A stretch of DNA of 10,061 nucleotides, from assembly GCA_035947875.1 (NCBI GenBank), contig DASZJQ010000209.1, positions 1-10,061 on the forward strand. Direction: 5' to 3'. The stretch comes from Bog-473 sp035947875 (GTDB taxonomy: Bacteria; Actinomycetota; Acidimicrobiia; Acidimicrobiales; RAAP-2). The translations under genes were made by a program, and so were the position numbers. Positions within the stretch are counted from its first letter, which is position 1. Every line of letters starts with the position of its first letter. Of this stretch, positions 1-6,867 are shown piece after piece. The notes below the pieces were generated by a model that saw nothing but the letters and a program-made list of their open reading frames with translations, was not told the origin of the DNA and made no database searches.

Positions 1-33
1 GTCGGGAGCGGTGTCCCCGAGTCGGACTGCCAT
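1..33 (-). CDS. Peroxiredoxin (1-Cys / AhpC-TSA type), N-terminal fragment
   Basis: Only the first 11 codons are in the window; the gene runs leftward off the edge. The reverse strand reads MAVRLGDTAPD from an ATG at 33. This matches the characteristic start of 1-Cys (Prx6-like) peroxiredoxins, in which an R-L-G-D-x-A-P-D/N-F stretch precedes the thioredoxin-fold domain. Such enzymes reduce hydrogen peroxide and organic hydroperoxides in the cytoplasm. The start is well supported by a perfect AGGAGG Shine-Dalgarno six bases upstream. The catalytic cysteine lies outside the window, so the family call rests on this short motif plus the strong ribosome binding site. The gene is divergent from the crotonase gene at 247. 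Confidence 0.55.
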   Translation of the reverse strand, partial: MAVRLGDTAPD

Positions 34-39
34 GAATAT

Positions 40-45
40 CCTCCT
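40..45 (-). promoter_or_regulatory. Shine-Dalgarno site of the left-edge gene
   Basis: On the reverse strand AGGAGG lies six bases before the ATG at 33. It is the best Shine-Dalgarno match in the window and fixes the start of the peroxiredoxin-like fragment. Most other genes here lack a comparable site. Confidence 0.7.
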
Positions 46-234
46 GTTGACGTGGCGTTGCACGGGCGCCGGGTGCGTGTCCCTGACTGCCGCGCTCTCT
101 GGTTGCGGAATCCACCCTACCGGCTCCCCCATCTATTGTCGACACGTTTGGTCATCTTTCACGGCGGTCGCCCCGTCGGGCGGTGACCCCGGTCGAGGGA
201 AGGCCCGGGAAGCCACTGACCTGGACGGCCGTGC

Positions 235-240
235 CACAAT
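235..240 (+). promoter_or_regulatory. Possible -10 box giving a leaderless crotonase mRNA
   Basis: CACAAT ends six bases before the ATG at 247. If it is a -10 element, transcription would begin at or next to the A of the start codon, giving a leaderless message as is common in actinobacteria. No Shine-Dalgarno is present, which agrees, but no good -35 box is seen at the expected distance. Confidence 0.3.
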
Positions 241-246
241 GCGGCC

Positions 247-1077
247 ATGGTGCAGACCGGCGTGACGCCCGACCCGGGGGGCGGCTACACGCCCTACCGG
301 ACCGACACGGTGGCCGTGACCACCGACGGTGCGGTCACGGTGGTGACCATCACCAGGCCGGAGCGACGCAACGCCGTCGACAGCCTGTGCGCCGATCAGC
401 TGCGCCGGGCCTTCGAGGACTTCGACCGGGATGAGGAGCAGTCGGTCGCCGTCCTGACGGGGACGCAGGGCACCTTTTGCGCCGGCGCCGACCTCAAGGC
501 GGTGGCCGAGGGAGACCGCCGCCCGATCACCGACGCCGGTCCGGCGCCGATGGGCCCGACCCGCCTCACCCTCTCCAAGCCGGTCATCGGCGCCGTCGAG
601 GGGTTCGCCGTGGCCGGCGGCATCGAGCTGGCCCTGTGGTGCGATCTGCGGGTGGCGGCCAGCGACGCCGTCTTCGGTGTGTTCTGCCGGCGTTTCGGGG
701 TCCCCCTGTGCGACCTGGGCACCGTCCGCCTCCCCCGGATCATCGGGCACGGTCGGGCCATGGACCTCATCCTGACCGGCCGCGCCGTGGAAGGGCCCGA
801 GGCGCTGGCGCTCGGGCTGGCCAATCGAGTGGTCCCGACCGGCACCGCGCTCGAGGCCGCGGTGACGCTGGCCCAGCAACTGGCCGCGCTGCCCCAGGTC
901 TGCCTCCGCTCCGATCGCCTGTCGGCCCTCGAGCAGTGGGGACTGACCGAAGCCGACGCCGCGGTGAACGAGGCTCGCCGGGGACGCCAGGTGATCGACA
1001 GCGGCGAGACGCTCGCCGGGGCCCGTCGCTTCGCCGGCGGGGCCGGTCGCGGCGGCAGCGCCCTCACCGGGCCATGA
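247..1077 (+). CDS. Enoyl-CoA hydratase/isomerase family protein (crotonase fold)
   Basis: A 276-residue crotonase-superfamily protein, near the usual 250-280 length. Crotonases act on acyl-CoA thioesters in the cytoplasm, typically in fatty-acid or related degradation. Visible signatures are RNAVD (41-45), the oxyanion/CoA stretch FCAGADLKA (77-85), and KPVIGAVEGFAVAGGIELAL (111-130), followed by a CRRFGVPL block and GTVRLPRIIG (158-167). By alignment from memory with rat mitochondrial hydratase, Glu127 matches Glu144, but Cys147 sits where the catalytic acid Glu164 should be. Straightforward hydratase activity is therefore doubtful, and isomerase or another crotonase reaction is possible. 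The ATG at 247 has no Shine-Dalgarno and may be leaderless; GTG codons just inside are alternative starts. The stop overlaps the next gene's start in ATGA, implying co-translation with the phosphatase. Confidence 0.9.
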   Translation: MVQTGVTPDPGGGYTPYRTDTVAVTTDGAVTVVTITRPERRNAVDSLCADQLRRAFEDFDRDEEQSVAVLTGTQGTFCAGADLKAVAEGDRRPITDAGPAPMGPTRLTLSKPVIGAVEGFAVAGGIELALWCDLRVAASDAVFGVFCRRFGVPLCDLGTVRLPRIIGHGRAMDLILTGRAVEGPEALALGLANRVVPTGTALEAAVTLAQQLAALPQVCLRSDRLSALEQWGLTEADAAVNEARRGRQVIDSGETLAGARRFAGGAGRGGSALTGP

Positions 1078-1811
1078 CCGAACCCGTCGCCCCGGCCATC
1101 GAGACGCCACCGTCCGGGTTACCCACGACCGTGGCCGCCTTTGACTTCGACGGCACGTTGACCGACGGGGGCAGCGTCTTCCAATTTCTCGTGTCCCTAC
1201 GCGGCGCCCGGACCGTACTGCTCGCCACGGCTCGGCATTCGCCGCGGCTGCTGTACGCGGCACTGGTGGGAGGTTCGGTGGCCGACGCGGCCAAGGAGAG
1301 GTACTTCATCCGCCTGCTGGGTGGCCTCCGCGCCACCGAGGTCGATCGCGTGGCGGCCGCCTTCGCCGCCCGCCACCTGGCTCGCAGGCTGCGCCCCGGA
1401 ACGGCTCGGCGGCTCGAATGGCACCAGGCCCAGGGTCACCATGTGGTGATCATCTCGGCCTCGCCGGAGGTCTACGTGCGGGTGGCCGGCACCATCCTCG
1501 GGGTCGACGGCGCGCTGGCCACCCGCCTGGCCGTCGGACCCGACGGGCGCCTCACCGGGGGCTACCAGGGAAAGAACTGCCGGGGGTCAGAGAAACTCCG
1601 TCGCCTCATCGAGCACCTGGAGGCCCAGGGGCTCATGCGGTCCGACGGCAGCCCACCCGAACTCTGGGCCTATGGCAACAGCCGCGGTGACCTGCGTCTG
1701 CTGGCGGCGGCGGACCACGGCGTCAACCTCGGGAAGCTGGGACGGTGGGGAAGGCTGCGAGCGTTCCCCCGCCTGATCGACGTCGGTGTGGCGTCCCCTC
1801 GGCCGGGCTGA
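1074..1811 (+). CDS. HAD-superfamily subfamily IB hydrolase (SerB-like phosphatase)
   Basis: The protein has 245 residues. Haloacid-dehalogenase IB enzymes are Mg-dependent phosphohydrolases that go through a phospho-aspartate intermediate; phosphoserine phosphatase is the best-known relative. Motif I is DFDGTLT (24-30) with nucleophile Asp24 and acid/base Asp26. Motif II is IISAS (126-130), a likely motif III Lys is Lys174, and motif IV is YGNSRGDLRLL (200-210) with Asp206. The helical cap between motifs I and II (about 35-115) is typical of type IB. I chose the ATG at 1074 because it overlaps the crotonase stop as ATGA and lies just before motif I; the frame stays open far upstream only because of GC-rich sequence inside the crotonase gene. 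The substrate is unknown. Phosphoserine, or a phospholipid-type head group as in other HAD-IB proteins, are both possible. Confidence 0.88.
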   Translation: MTEPVAPAIETPPSGLPTTVAAFDFDGTLTDGGSVFQFLVSLRGARTVLLATARHSPRLLYAALVGGSVADAAKERYFIRLLGGLRATEVDRVAAAFAARHLARRLRPGTARRLEWHQAQGHHVVIISASPEVYVRVAGTILGVDGALATRLAVGPDGRLTGGYQGKNCRGSEKLRRLIEHLEAQGLMRSDGSPPELWAYGNSRGDLRLLAAADHGVNLGKLGRWGRLRAFPRLIDVGVASPRPG

Positions 1812-1911
1812 TCACCCCCCTTCTTTCGTGCAGGGGCCGCACTCCTGGCGGGCGCACGGGGACGGCGCTCGAGATTCACTCGGGAAAGGAGAGTCCGTGT
1901 CGAGGTCCGTG
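1812..1911. other. Convergent intergenic gap with a short hairpin
   Basis: The HAD phosphatase (rightward) and the glycosyltransferase (leftward) end toward each other across 100 nt. CAGGGG (1831-1836) and CTCCTG (1842-1847) can form a 6-bp stem with one G-T pair and a 5-nt loop; flanking CGTGC (1827-1831) and GCACG (1854-1858) could form an alternative outer stem. No T-run follows on either strand, so this is at best a U-less bidirectional terminator. Confidence 0.3.
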
Positions 1912-3336
1912 TCAGCGGGGCGGCGCGCCGTCGCCGCGTAGGGCGAGCACCAGGTCGACGATCCGGTCACCGGAGCCGACCAGGTCGAGGGCACGCAGCT
2001 GGCCCTGCCCGGCGCGGGCCAGTGCCGTATAGCGAACCGGGTCGGCCAGAAGGCCGGCGATGGCGTCGGCCAGCGCTTCGGGGTCGTGAGTATCGACCAT
2101 GATCCCGGCCTCTCCGAGCACGTCGCGGGACACCCCGCTCCGCGAGGCCACCACGGGAAGCCCCACCGCCATGGCCTCGACCATCGGCACGCAGAAACCC
2201 TCGTGGACCGACGGAACGATCAGCAGATCGGCCTGGTCGAAGGCCGACGCCACCTCGTCATCGCTGACGTGACCGCGAAACGTGACCGCCTGCTCCAGGC
2301 CCATGTCGGCGACGAAGCGGCGCAGCGCGCCGTGGTACGCCTCCTGCACCGGCTTCCCCACGACGGTGAGGGTGGCGTCGCGATCATGGCGCGCCCTGGT
2401 CACCACCAGGGCCATCAGCGCGTCCTCCACCGCCTTGTTGGGGGCCAGCCGGCCCACGCAGAGCCACCGGGCCCCCCGCCCTTGGGCGGTGGAGCGAGTG
2501 CGGGCGGCGGGGTCCGCGCTTCCAGAGGTCGCGCCAGCCGCGGGGGGGCGCCCCAGGGTGATGGCCGCAATGGGCGGGACGACGGCGGTGGCACCGTACC
2601 CGGCCGCCGTCAGGTCGGCCACGTTGAACGTCGAGTCGGCGATGGCCAGGGCCGTGCGGGGCGCCATCACGTGCAACTCGCGACGAGCCCGCTGCTGGAT
2701 CCGGGCGATCTCCCGATCCCACGGTTCGTAGAGCTCGGGCGGGGTCACGTTGTGGTAGTTGACCACCAGGGTCTCCTGGCGCGCCGTCAGCCAAGGAGCC
2801 AGATCGGACGCGGTGGCGAACTGGTACACCAAGACATCGCCCGGATGGCCCGTGGCGGCGTAGGCCGAGAATTCCTCGGTCTCCGATGCCGTCATCGCTT
2901 CAGTGCCCTGGACGTAGATGCGCGACGGTATGCCCCGCGCCACGATGGCGTCGCGCAGACGCTGGGTGTGGCGCCCGACCGCATCACCGGCGTGCAAATT
3001 GGGAACGAACTGGTGGATGCCCGGCTCGCCACGTCGAGCGTCCGCCGGCGCGGCGGCGCGGCGTCGCGGGCGTGGGCGTAGGGCCGAGCGCCAGCGCCCG
3101 GGGTGCTCGGCCCGGGGGGGTCGGCCCGAAGGTGGCGTCGGAGCGGCGGCGGCCGGTCCGGCGTCGGCGTGGTCGGCGGCGTAGCCGGGCTCGGTCTCGG
3201 TCTCGGGCCGCGCCTCGGGAGACGCCTCGGTACTCCCGCCGGGGCGCAGTCGGCGAAAGGCGGCCTGGAGGGACGCGCTGTCGATCGGGGCGTGCTCGCC
3301 CTCGACGGGGTTGGGTGGCGGCGTGGGGGGCGGCAT
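1912..3336 (-). CDS. Glycosyltransferase family 4 with long disordered N-terminus
   Basis: A 474-residue GT-B fold, GT4-type retaining glycosyltransferase, probably transferring a sugar from a nucleotide-sugar donor to a lipid-linked glycan on the cytoplasmic membrane face. The catalytic core starts near residue 104 (GIHQFVPNLHAGDAVG, with the GDAVG acceptor-side loop). The donor-side domain begins at WLCVGRLAPNK (291-301). The GT4 E-x7-E motif is HEGFCVPMVE (378-387), with Glu379 and Glu387. Residues 1-103 are Pro/Ala/Arg/Glu-rich and probably disordered; no ATG, GTG or TTG occurs in frame between the first codon and the core, so the extension is hard to dismiss as a start error. A second low-complexity stretch (262-290) links the two Rossmann domains. 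It is the last gene of the leftward operon, 22 nt after the previous stop, with no clear Shine-Dalgarno. Donor and acceptor sugars cannot be read from sequence. Confidence 0.9.
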   Translation of the reverse strand: MPPPTPPPNPVEGEHAPIDSASLQAAFRRLRPGGSTEASPEARPETETEPGYAADHADAGPAAAAPTPPSGRPPRAEHPGRWRSALRPRPRRRAAAPADARRGEPGIHQFVPNLHAGDAVGRHTQRLRDAIVARGIPSRIYVQGTEAMTASETEEFSAYAATGHPGDVLVYQFATASDLAPWLTARQETLVVNYHNVTPPELYEPWDREIARIQQRARRELHVMAPRTALAIADSTFNVADLTAAGYGATAVVPPIAAITLGRPPAAGATSGSADPAARTRSTAQGRGARWLCVGRLAPNKAVEDALMALVVTRARHDRDATLTVVGKPVQEAYHGALRRFVADMGLEQAVTFRGHVSDDEVASAFDQADLLIVPSVHEGFCVPMVEAMAVGLPVVASRSGVSRDVLGEAGIMVDTHDPEALADAIAGLLADPVRYTALARAGQGQLRALDLVGSGDRIVDLVLALRGDGAPPR

Positions 3337-3358
3337 GAGGGGAGGTCGTGACCTTCGT

Positions 3359-4588
3359 TCAGGCGCTTCGGCTCGACGAGGCGACGGGAACCGGCCCGCT
3401 CGTGCGCCGCGTGCCGCGGGCCACCACGCGTTCGAGGAAGTCAGCGTAGCGAGCGATCAGCTCGGGCCAGCGGTAGTGGCCCTCGACGTAGGCCCGGCCT
3501 CGTCCACCGAGTGACCGGCGCAGCTGCGGGTCATCAATCAAGCGCCGCAGCACGGCGTCGAACTCCAGGTACGAGGTGAACCAGAGGCCGCCGCCGGAAC
3601 GCCGGCAGTGCTCCATGGTCGGCTCGCAGCGCCCGTTGACCAGGACCGGGACGCCGTCGACCCATGCTTCCAGTACGACCAGGGAAAACGACTCGAGGGC
3701 GGAGGGCGACACCGACACCACGGCGTCATGGACGATGTCCCACTTGTCGGCCTCGCTGACGGTGCCGGTGACCACGATGTCGGGATGTGGGGCCATCGGC
3801 GCCGAGACCGGCCCGATCAGGACCAGGGCCAGCGGGCCGGGATGGCGCAGCTTGTACTCGGCGAAGTAGGCCGAGAGCATGGTGGAGCCCTTCTGCTCGT
3901 CCACCCGGCCCACGCTCACGATGTAGGGACGGTCCGAGAGGTGCAGCACCTCGGCCCCCCGCCGCCCGGTCCCGGCCGAAGGACCCACACCGAGCCCCAA
4001 TTCGATCTGCGGCCGGGCGGCCACCGGGAAGGCCCGTTCCACCAGCCGGCGCTCGGCCGTGCCGTGGTAGCAGAAGGCGTCGGCGCCCCCGAAGGTCCGG
4101 CCGAAGACGGGCAGGTAGAGCGGCGGCTCGTCGTGCGCTGCCGGGTGGAGCACCGACGGCACGGTCACTCGGCCGATGGCGGCCACCGTCGGGTGGTAGA
4201 GGTAGGGGTAGAACGCCACGACATCGGCGTCGGCACCGGCCACGGCGTCGATGAGCTCGTGCGACACGGGTCCGTTCGCGTCGACCCACTGTCGCGCTTC
4301 GGCCATCGAGGCCCGCTGCGGAGCGCGGCGGAGGCGAGCATCGAGGAGAGGGAACCCGGCCAAGCGGCCGTGGTCGCCGGCGAAGCGGTGGACGGTCACG
4401 CCCCCGATCTCGGCGTCGCCGGGCGCGAGCTCGTCGGCCCAGGTCCGGGGGTCGAGCGCACAGGTGGAATAGACCTCGGCCTGCCACGCCGTCTCGGCCA
4501 CCAGGTGCTCGGCCAGCTGGCGGGCCGCCGCCTCGGCCCCTCCGATGACCTGGGGGCCATAGCGCGGCGTGACGAAGGCGACCTTCAC
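3359..4588 (-). CDS. Glycosyltransferase family 4
   Basis: A 409-residue GT4-type glycosyltransferase. The N-terminus MKVAFVTPRYGPQVIGGAE (1-19) is the typical first beta strand plus the GGAE loop of GT-B sugar transferases. The donor domain begins at YIVSVGRVDEQKG (222-234), with Arg228 and Lys233 as probable diphosphate contacts. The E-x7-E motif is ESFSLVVLE (299-307). I chose the GTG at 4588 because its codon overlaps the methyltransferase stop as GTGA, and the conserved fold starts at once. The ATG further upstream at 4708 would add 40 Arg/Pro-rich residues lying entirely within the methyltransferase gene. Translational coupling and operon position suggest it acts on the same glycan as the neighbouring glycosyltransferase and methyltransferase, in the cytoplasm before export. 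The sugar specificity is unknown. Confidence 0.9.
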   Translation of the reverse strand: MKVAFVTPRYGPQVIGGAEAAARQLAEHLVAETAWQAEVYSTCALDPRTWADELAPGDAEIGGVTVHRFAGDHGRLAGFPLLDARLRRAPQRASMAEARQWVDANGPVSHELIDAVAGADADVVAFYPYLYHPTVAAIGRVTVPSVLHPAAHDEPPLYLPVFGRTFGGADAFCYHGTAERRLVERAFPVAARPQIELGLGVGPSAGTGRRGAEVLHLSDRPYIVSVGRVDEQKGSTMLSAYFAEYKLRHPGPLALVLIGPVSAPMAPHPDIVVTGTVSEADKWDIVHDAVVSVSPSALESFSLVVLEAWVDGVPVLVNGRCEPTMEHCRRSGGGLWFTSYLEFDAVLRRLIDDPQLRRSLGGRGRAYVEGHYRWPELIARYADFLERVVARGTRRTSGPVPVASSSRSA

Positions 4589-5559
4589 GCCCGGACGGCC
4601 GTCACCAGGTAGTCGGCTTCGCCGGGGCCGGGGCGGACCGAGGCGTGGTAGCCGCGGGCGTCGAGGAGCGCGCACCACGATCCGCTCCGGAGGGGACGTC
4701 CCGGACACAGGTCGGCCTGCACGGGCGCGGCCGGGCCGTGCCAGGTGGTGGCGGTCACCGAATGGAGCACCAACACCCCGCTTGGCGCCAAAGCGGTGGT
4801 GGTGAGGCGGAGCAGTTCCTCGCGCTCACCAGCGGCCATTCCGTCGACGACGCCGCTGAGGATGACCGCGCCCAGGTCGCCGGGGACCACGGCGCGGAGA
4901 TGCACCGCCACCTCGTCGGTCCGCAGGTCGGAGGCCGCGCCCACCTCCGGTGCGGCACGGCCGGGCCGAGGGTCCACGCCGTAGGCGTCACGGCCGACGG
5001 CCACCAGCCGCCGGACCAACCATCCGTCCCCGCAAGCCGCGTGCAGAGTGCGGCCGGGGGCCGGGCCCACGGCGTCGATGGCCGGGGCGACCCACCAGGC
5101 CTCGCCACCGTGCAGTTCGGGGAACTCCACCACCTCGGCCCGAGGGGCGCGCTGGACGCCGTCGCCGCCCTCGAGCTCGATGAGCCGCTGTTCAATCAGG
5201 TGCAGGCTCCGGCTGGTGGCCGAGGCGAACTGGTTGATCTGGTGGGTCAGCCACCCCACGTACCAGAGCGAGGCCGAGCGCATGCCCTTCTTGATGGCGC
5301 CGCCGGCCCGGTGATTCGAGTCGACGGGGACCACGGGGTCGACATACATCGCCCGGTCCACCCGTTCGAGCGCCTGGCGCAGGTTCGCGCCCTGACCCGA
5401 CGCCGGCGAATGGGCCACGAAGAGGTCATCGAGCTCGCGCTCTCGGGCCGAGGGGAGCTCCCCGGACGCCCGCCGGCGACGCACGTCGTCGTCCACCTCG
5501 GCCATCACCCGGGACACGTCGAGGGACGCCTCCTCGGGCCCCGCCTCTTCATCGGACAC
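4585..5559 (-). CDS. SAM-dependent methyltransferase of a polysaccharide cluster
   Basis: A 324-residue protein with a C-terminal class I methyltransferase-like domain. The SAM-binding motif I appears as AACGDGWLVRRL (174-185), followed by a second-strand acidic residue Asp196 in YGVDPR. LGAVILSGVVDGM (229-241) and LAPSGVLVLHSV (258-269) fit later strands. The C-terminal block RPLRSGSWCALLDARGYHASV resembles the end of O-antigen-cluster methyltransferases. The N-terminal third is different: a charged helical stretch (14-50), then NHRAGGAIKKGMRSASLWYV (82-101) and a likely coiled coil (103-131), a pattern seen in glycan-cluster enzymes and possibly membrane-associating. Motif I has Ala-Cys-Gly-Asp-Gly in place of the commoner acidic-x-Gly-x-Gly, so activity is probable but unproven. 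The start is GTG, 30 nt after the ATPase stop; the stop overlaps the next start as GTGA. It probably methylates the glycan or its terminal sugar. Confidence 0.8.
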   Translation of the reverse strand: MSDEEAGPEEASLDVSRVMAEVDDDVRRRRASGELPSARERELDDLFVAHSPASGQGANLRQALERVDRAMYVDPVVPVDSNHRAGGAIKKGMRSASLWYVGWLTHQINQFASATSRSLHLIEQRLIELEGGDGVQRAPRAEVVEFPELHGGEAWWVAPAIDAVGPAPGRTLHAACGDGWLVRRLVAVGRDAYGVDPRPGRAAPEVGAASDLRTDEVAVHLRAVVPGDLGAVILSGVVDGMAAGEREELLRLTTTALAPSGVLVLHSVTATTWHGPAAPVQADLCPGRPLRSGSWCALLDARGYHASVRPGPGEADYLVTAVRA

Positions 5560-5589
5560 TGGCCCGGGCCCGCGCGTGCGCTCGGAGAC

Positions 5590-6864
5590 CTAGGAGGCCT
5601 GCTGGGGCAAGAGCTCGGCGCCGGCCGGGATCTCCGCCGCCAGCAAGGTGGCTTCGGCCGGCACGAAGATGGAACCGGTTGTCTTGCCCGCGTTCATGAC
5701 TTCGAACGTGCCGGCCGGGTCGCGCACGTCGTAGAGCACGCCGCCCCGGCTCTGCACCCCGATGCAATAGGTGAATTCCCCGTCGAGCATCGGCACGTTC
5801 TTGAGCTGGATCTCGAGCGCGCCGGGGCCGGCGGGCAGGCTGAAGGTGTTGCCCATGATGGCGGTGTCGGTCCGCATCAGCACCTCGCTCTCGTCATCGC
5901 GCAGCTCCACGCTGAAGACGACGTCGTCGCTGGCGGTGTTGGCCAGGAAGCCGACGGTGAGCACCAGGATCTCGCCCGTCCGCAGGTACGGGCGGTCGCC
6001 ATCGGCGGCGTACGAGTGGGAGATCTCGGTCAGACGCACCGGTCGCTCCGCGTCCGGCGTGTCGATGGACGCCCTCGGGGGCGGTCCGGATGTCGCTACC
6101 ACCGGCTCGGGTGGGGCCATGCCCGGCGCCTCTTCCATCAACCCCTCCCGGAAGATGCGGACGACCTCGCCCGGCTCCCCCTCCCCGACCAGGACGCCGT
6201 GACTCAACACGACGGCGCGGTCACAGACGGTGCGCACCTGATCGGGTGAATGGGTCACCAGCAGGATGGTCCGGCCCTCGCGTTGGAACTGCTTGATCCG
6301 GTCGATGCACTTGCGCTGGAATCTCTCGTCCCCGACGGCCAGCACCTCGTCGATGACCAAGATGTCCGGGTCGACGTTGACGGCGACGGCAAAGCCGAGA
6401 CGGACATACATGCCCGAGGAGTAGAACTTCACGGCACTATCGATGAACTCGTCGAGCTCGGAGAAATCGACGATGGCATCGAACACCTTGTCGATCTCCC
6501 GCTTGGTCATGCCCAGCAGCGATCCGTTGAGATAGATGTTCTCCCGCCCGGAAAGGTCCGGCTGGAAGCCGGCACCGAGTTCGAGCAGGCCGGCCAGCTT
6601 CCCCCGCACCGCCACCTCGCCCGACGTCGGTTGCAGCACCCCGCAGATGCACTTCAAGAGGGTTGACTTCCCCGATCCGTTACGGCCGAGAATGCCGACG
6701 GTCTCACCCTCCTTCACCTCGAGCGAGAAATCCTTGAGCGCCCAGAAATCCTCATGAGGGACGCGTCCGCGGTGGATCACCTTCTCCTTCAGGGACTTGT
6801 GCCTCCCGTGGGCCAGGCGGAAACGCTTCGAGACATCGCGCACGTCAACCGAGAAGTCGCTCAC
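5590..6864 (-). CDS. wzt: Polysaccharide ABC exporter ATPase with C-terminal Wzt-type domain
   Basis: A 424-residue nucleotide-binding subunit of an ABC-2 glycan exporter. Visible elements are Walker A GRNGSGKST (60-68), Q-loop Gln101, signature SSGMY (149-153), Walker B ILVIDE (168-173) with D-loop AVGD, and H-loop His205 in THS. The degenerate signature FYSSGMYVRLGFAVA and the ELGAGFQPDLSGRENIYLNG block are typical of the Wzt/TagH/KpsT-type branch. After a Pro-rich linker (245-270) there is a second domain (275-420) rich in beta strands, corresponding to the Wzt C-terminal carbohydrate-recognition domain that in E. coli O8/O9a binds the finished, capped O-antigen. The start is GTG, 3 nt after the permease stop, so the two subunits are co-translated. 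It should energise export of a lipid-linked glycan across the inner membrane. Teichoic-acid-like export is an alternative. Confidence 0.92.
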   Translation of the reverse strand: MSDFSVDVRDVSKRFRLAHGRHKSLKEKVIHRGRVPHEDFWALKDFSLEVKEGETVGILGRNGSGKSTLLKCICGVLQPTSGEVAVRGKLAGLLELGAGFQPDLSGRENIYLNGSLLGMTKREIDKVFDAIVDFSELDEFIDSAVKFYSSGMYVRLGFAVAVNVDPDILVIDEVLAVGDERFQRKCIDRIKQFQREGRTILLVTHSPDQVRTVCDRAVVLSHGVLVGEGEPGEVVRIFREGLMEEAPGMAPPEPVVATSGPPPRASIDTPDAERPVRLTEISHSYAADGDRPYLRTGEILVLTVGFLANTASDDVVFSVELRDDESEVLMRTDTAIMGNTFSLPAGPGALEIQLKNVPMLDGEFTYCIGVQSRGGVLYDVRDPAGTFEVMNAGKTTGSIFVPAEATLLAAEIPAGAELLPQQAS

Positions 6865-6867
6865 CGC

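Larger units (their letters stand above)
34..246. other. Divergent intergenic region
   Basis: This stretch separates the leftward peroxiredoxin-like gene from the rightward crotonase gene and must carry promoters for both. A possible leftward promoter is TCGACA (142 to 137) and TAGGGT (119 to 114) with a 17-nt spacer, read on the reverse strand; it is a weak match. For the rightward gene, a -10-like CACAAT sits just before the ATG. Reading frames spanning this region are not convincing: they have no family-like sequence and no ribosome binding site. Confidence 0.5.

Noticed and set aside
133..1263. Leftward open frame of 376 codons over the crotonase gene
   Set aside because: Arg/Gly-rich composition with no recognisable domain, opposite a gene with clear crotonase motifs.
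1831..1847. Intrinsic terminator between the convergent genes
   Set aside because: A 6-bp hairpin is possible, but neither strand has a following T-run, so it is kept only as a hairpin note.
4589..4708. Longer start of the first glycosyltransferase at an ATG at 4708
   Set aside because: It would add 40 Arg/Pro-rich residues wholly inside the methyltransferase gene. The GTG at 4588 overlaps the preceding stop as GTGA and begins exactly at the first conserved strand.
4645..6249. Long rightward open frame (534 codons) antisense to the methyltransferase and ATPase
   Set aside because: Same reason: GC-rich antisense artefact opposite clear Walker and SAM-domain genes.
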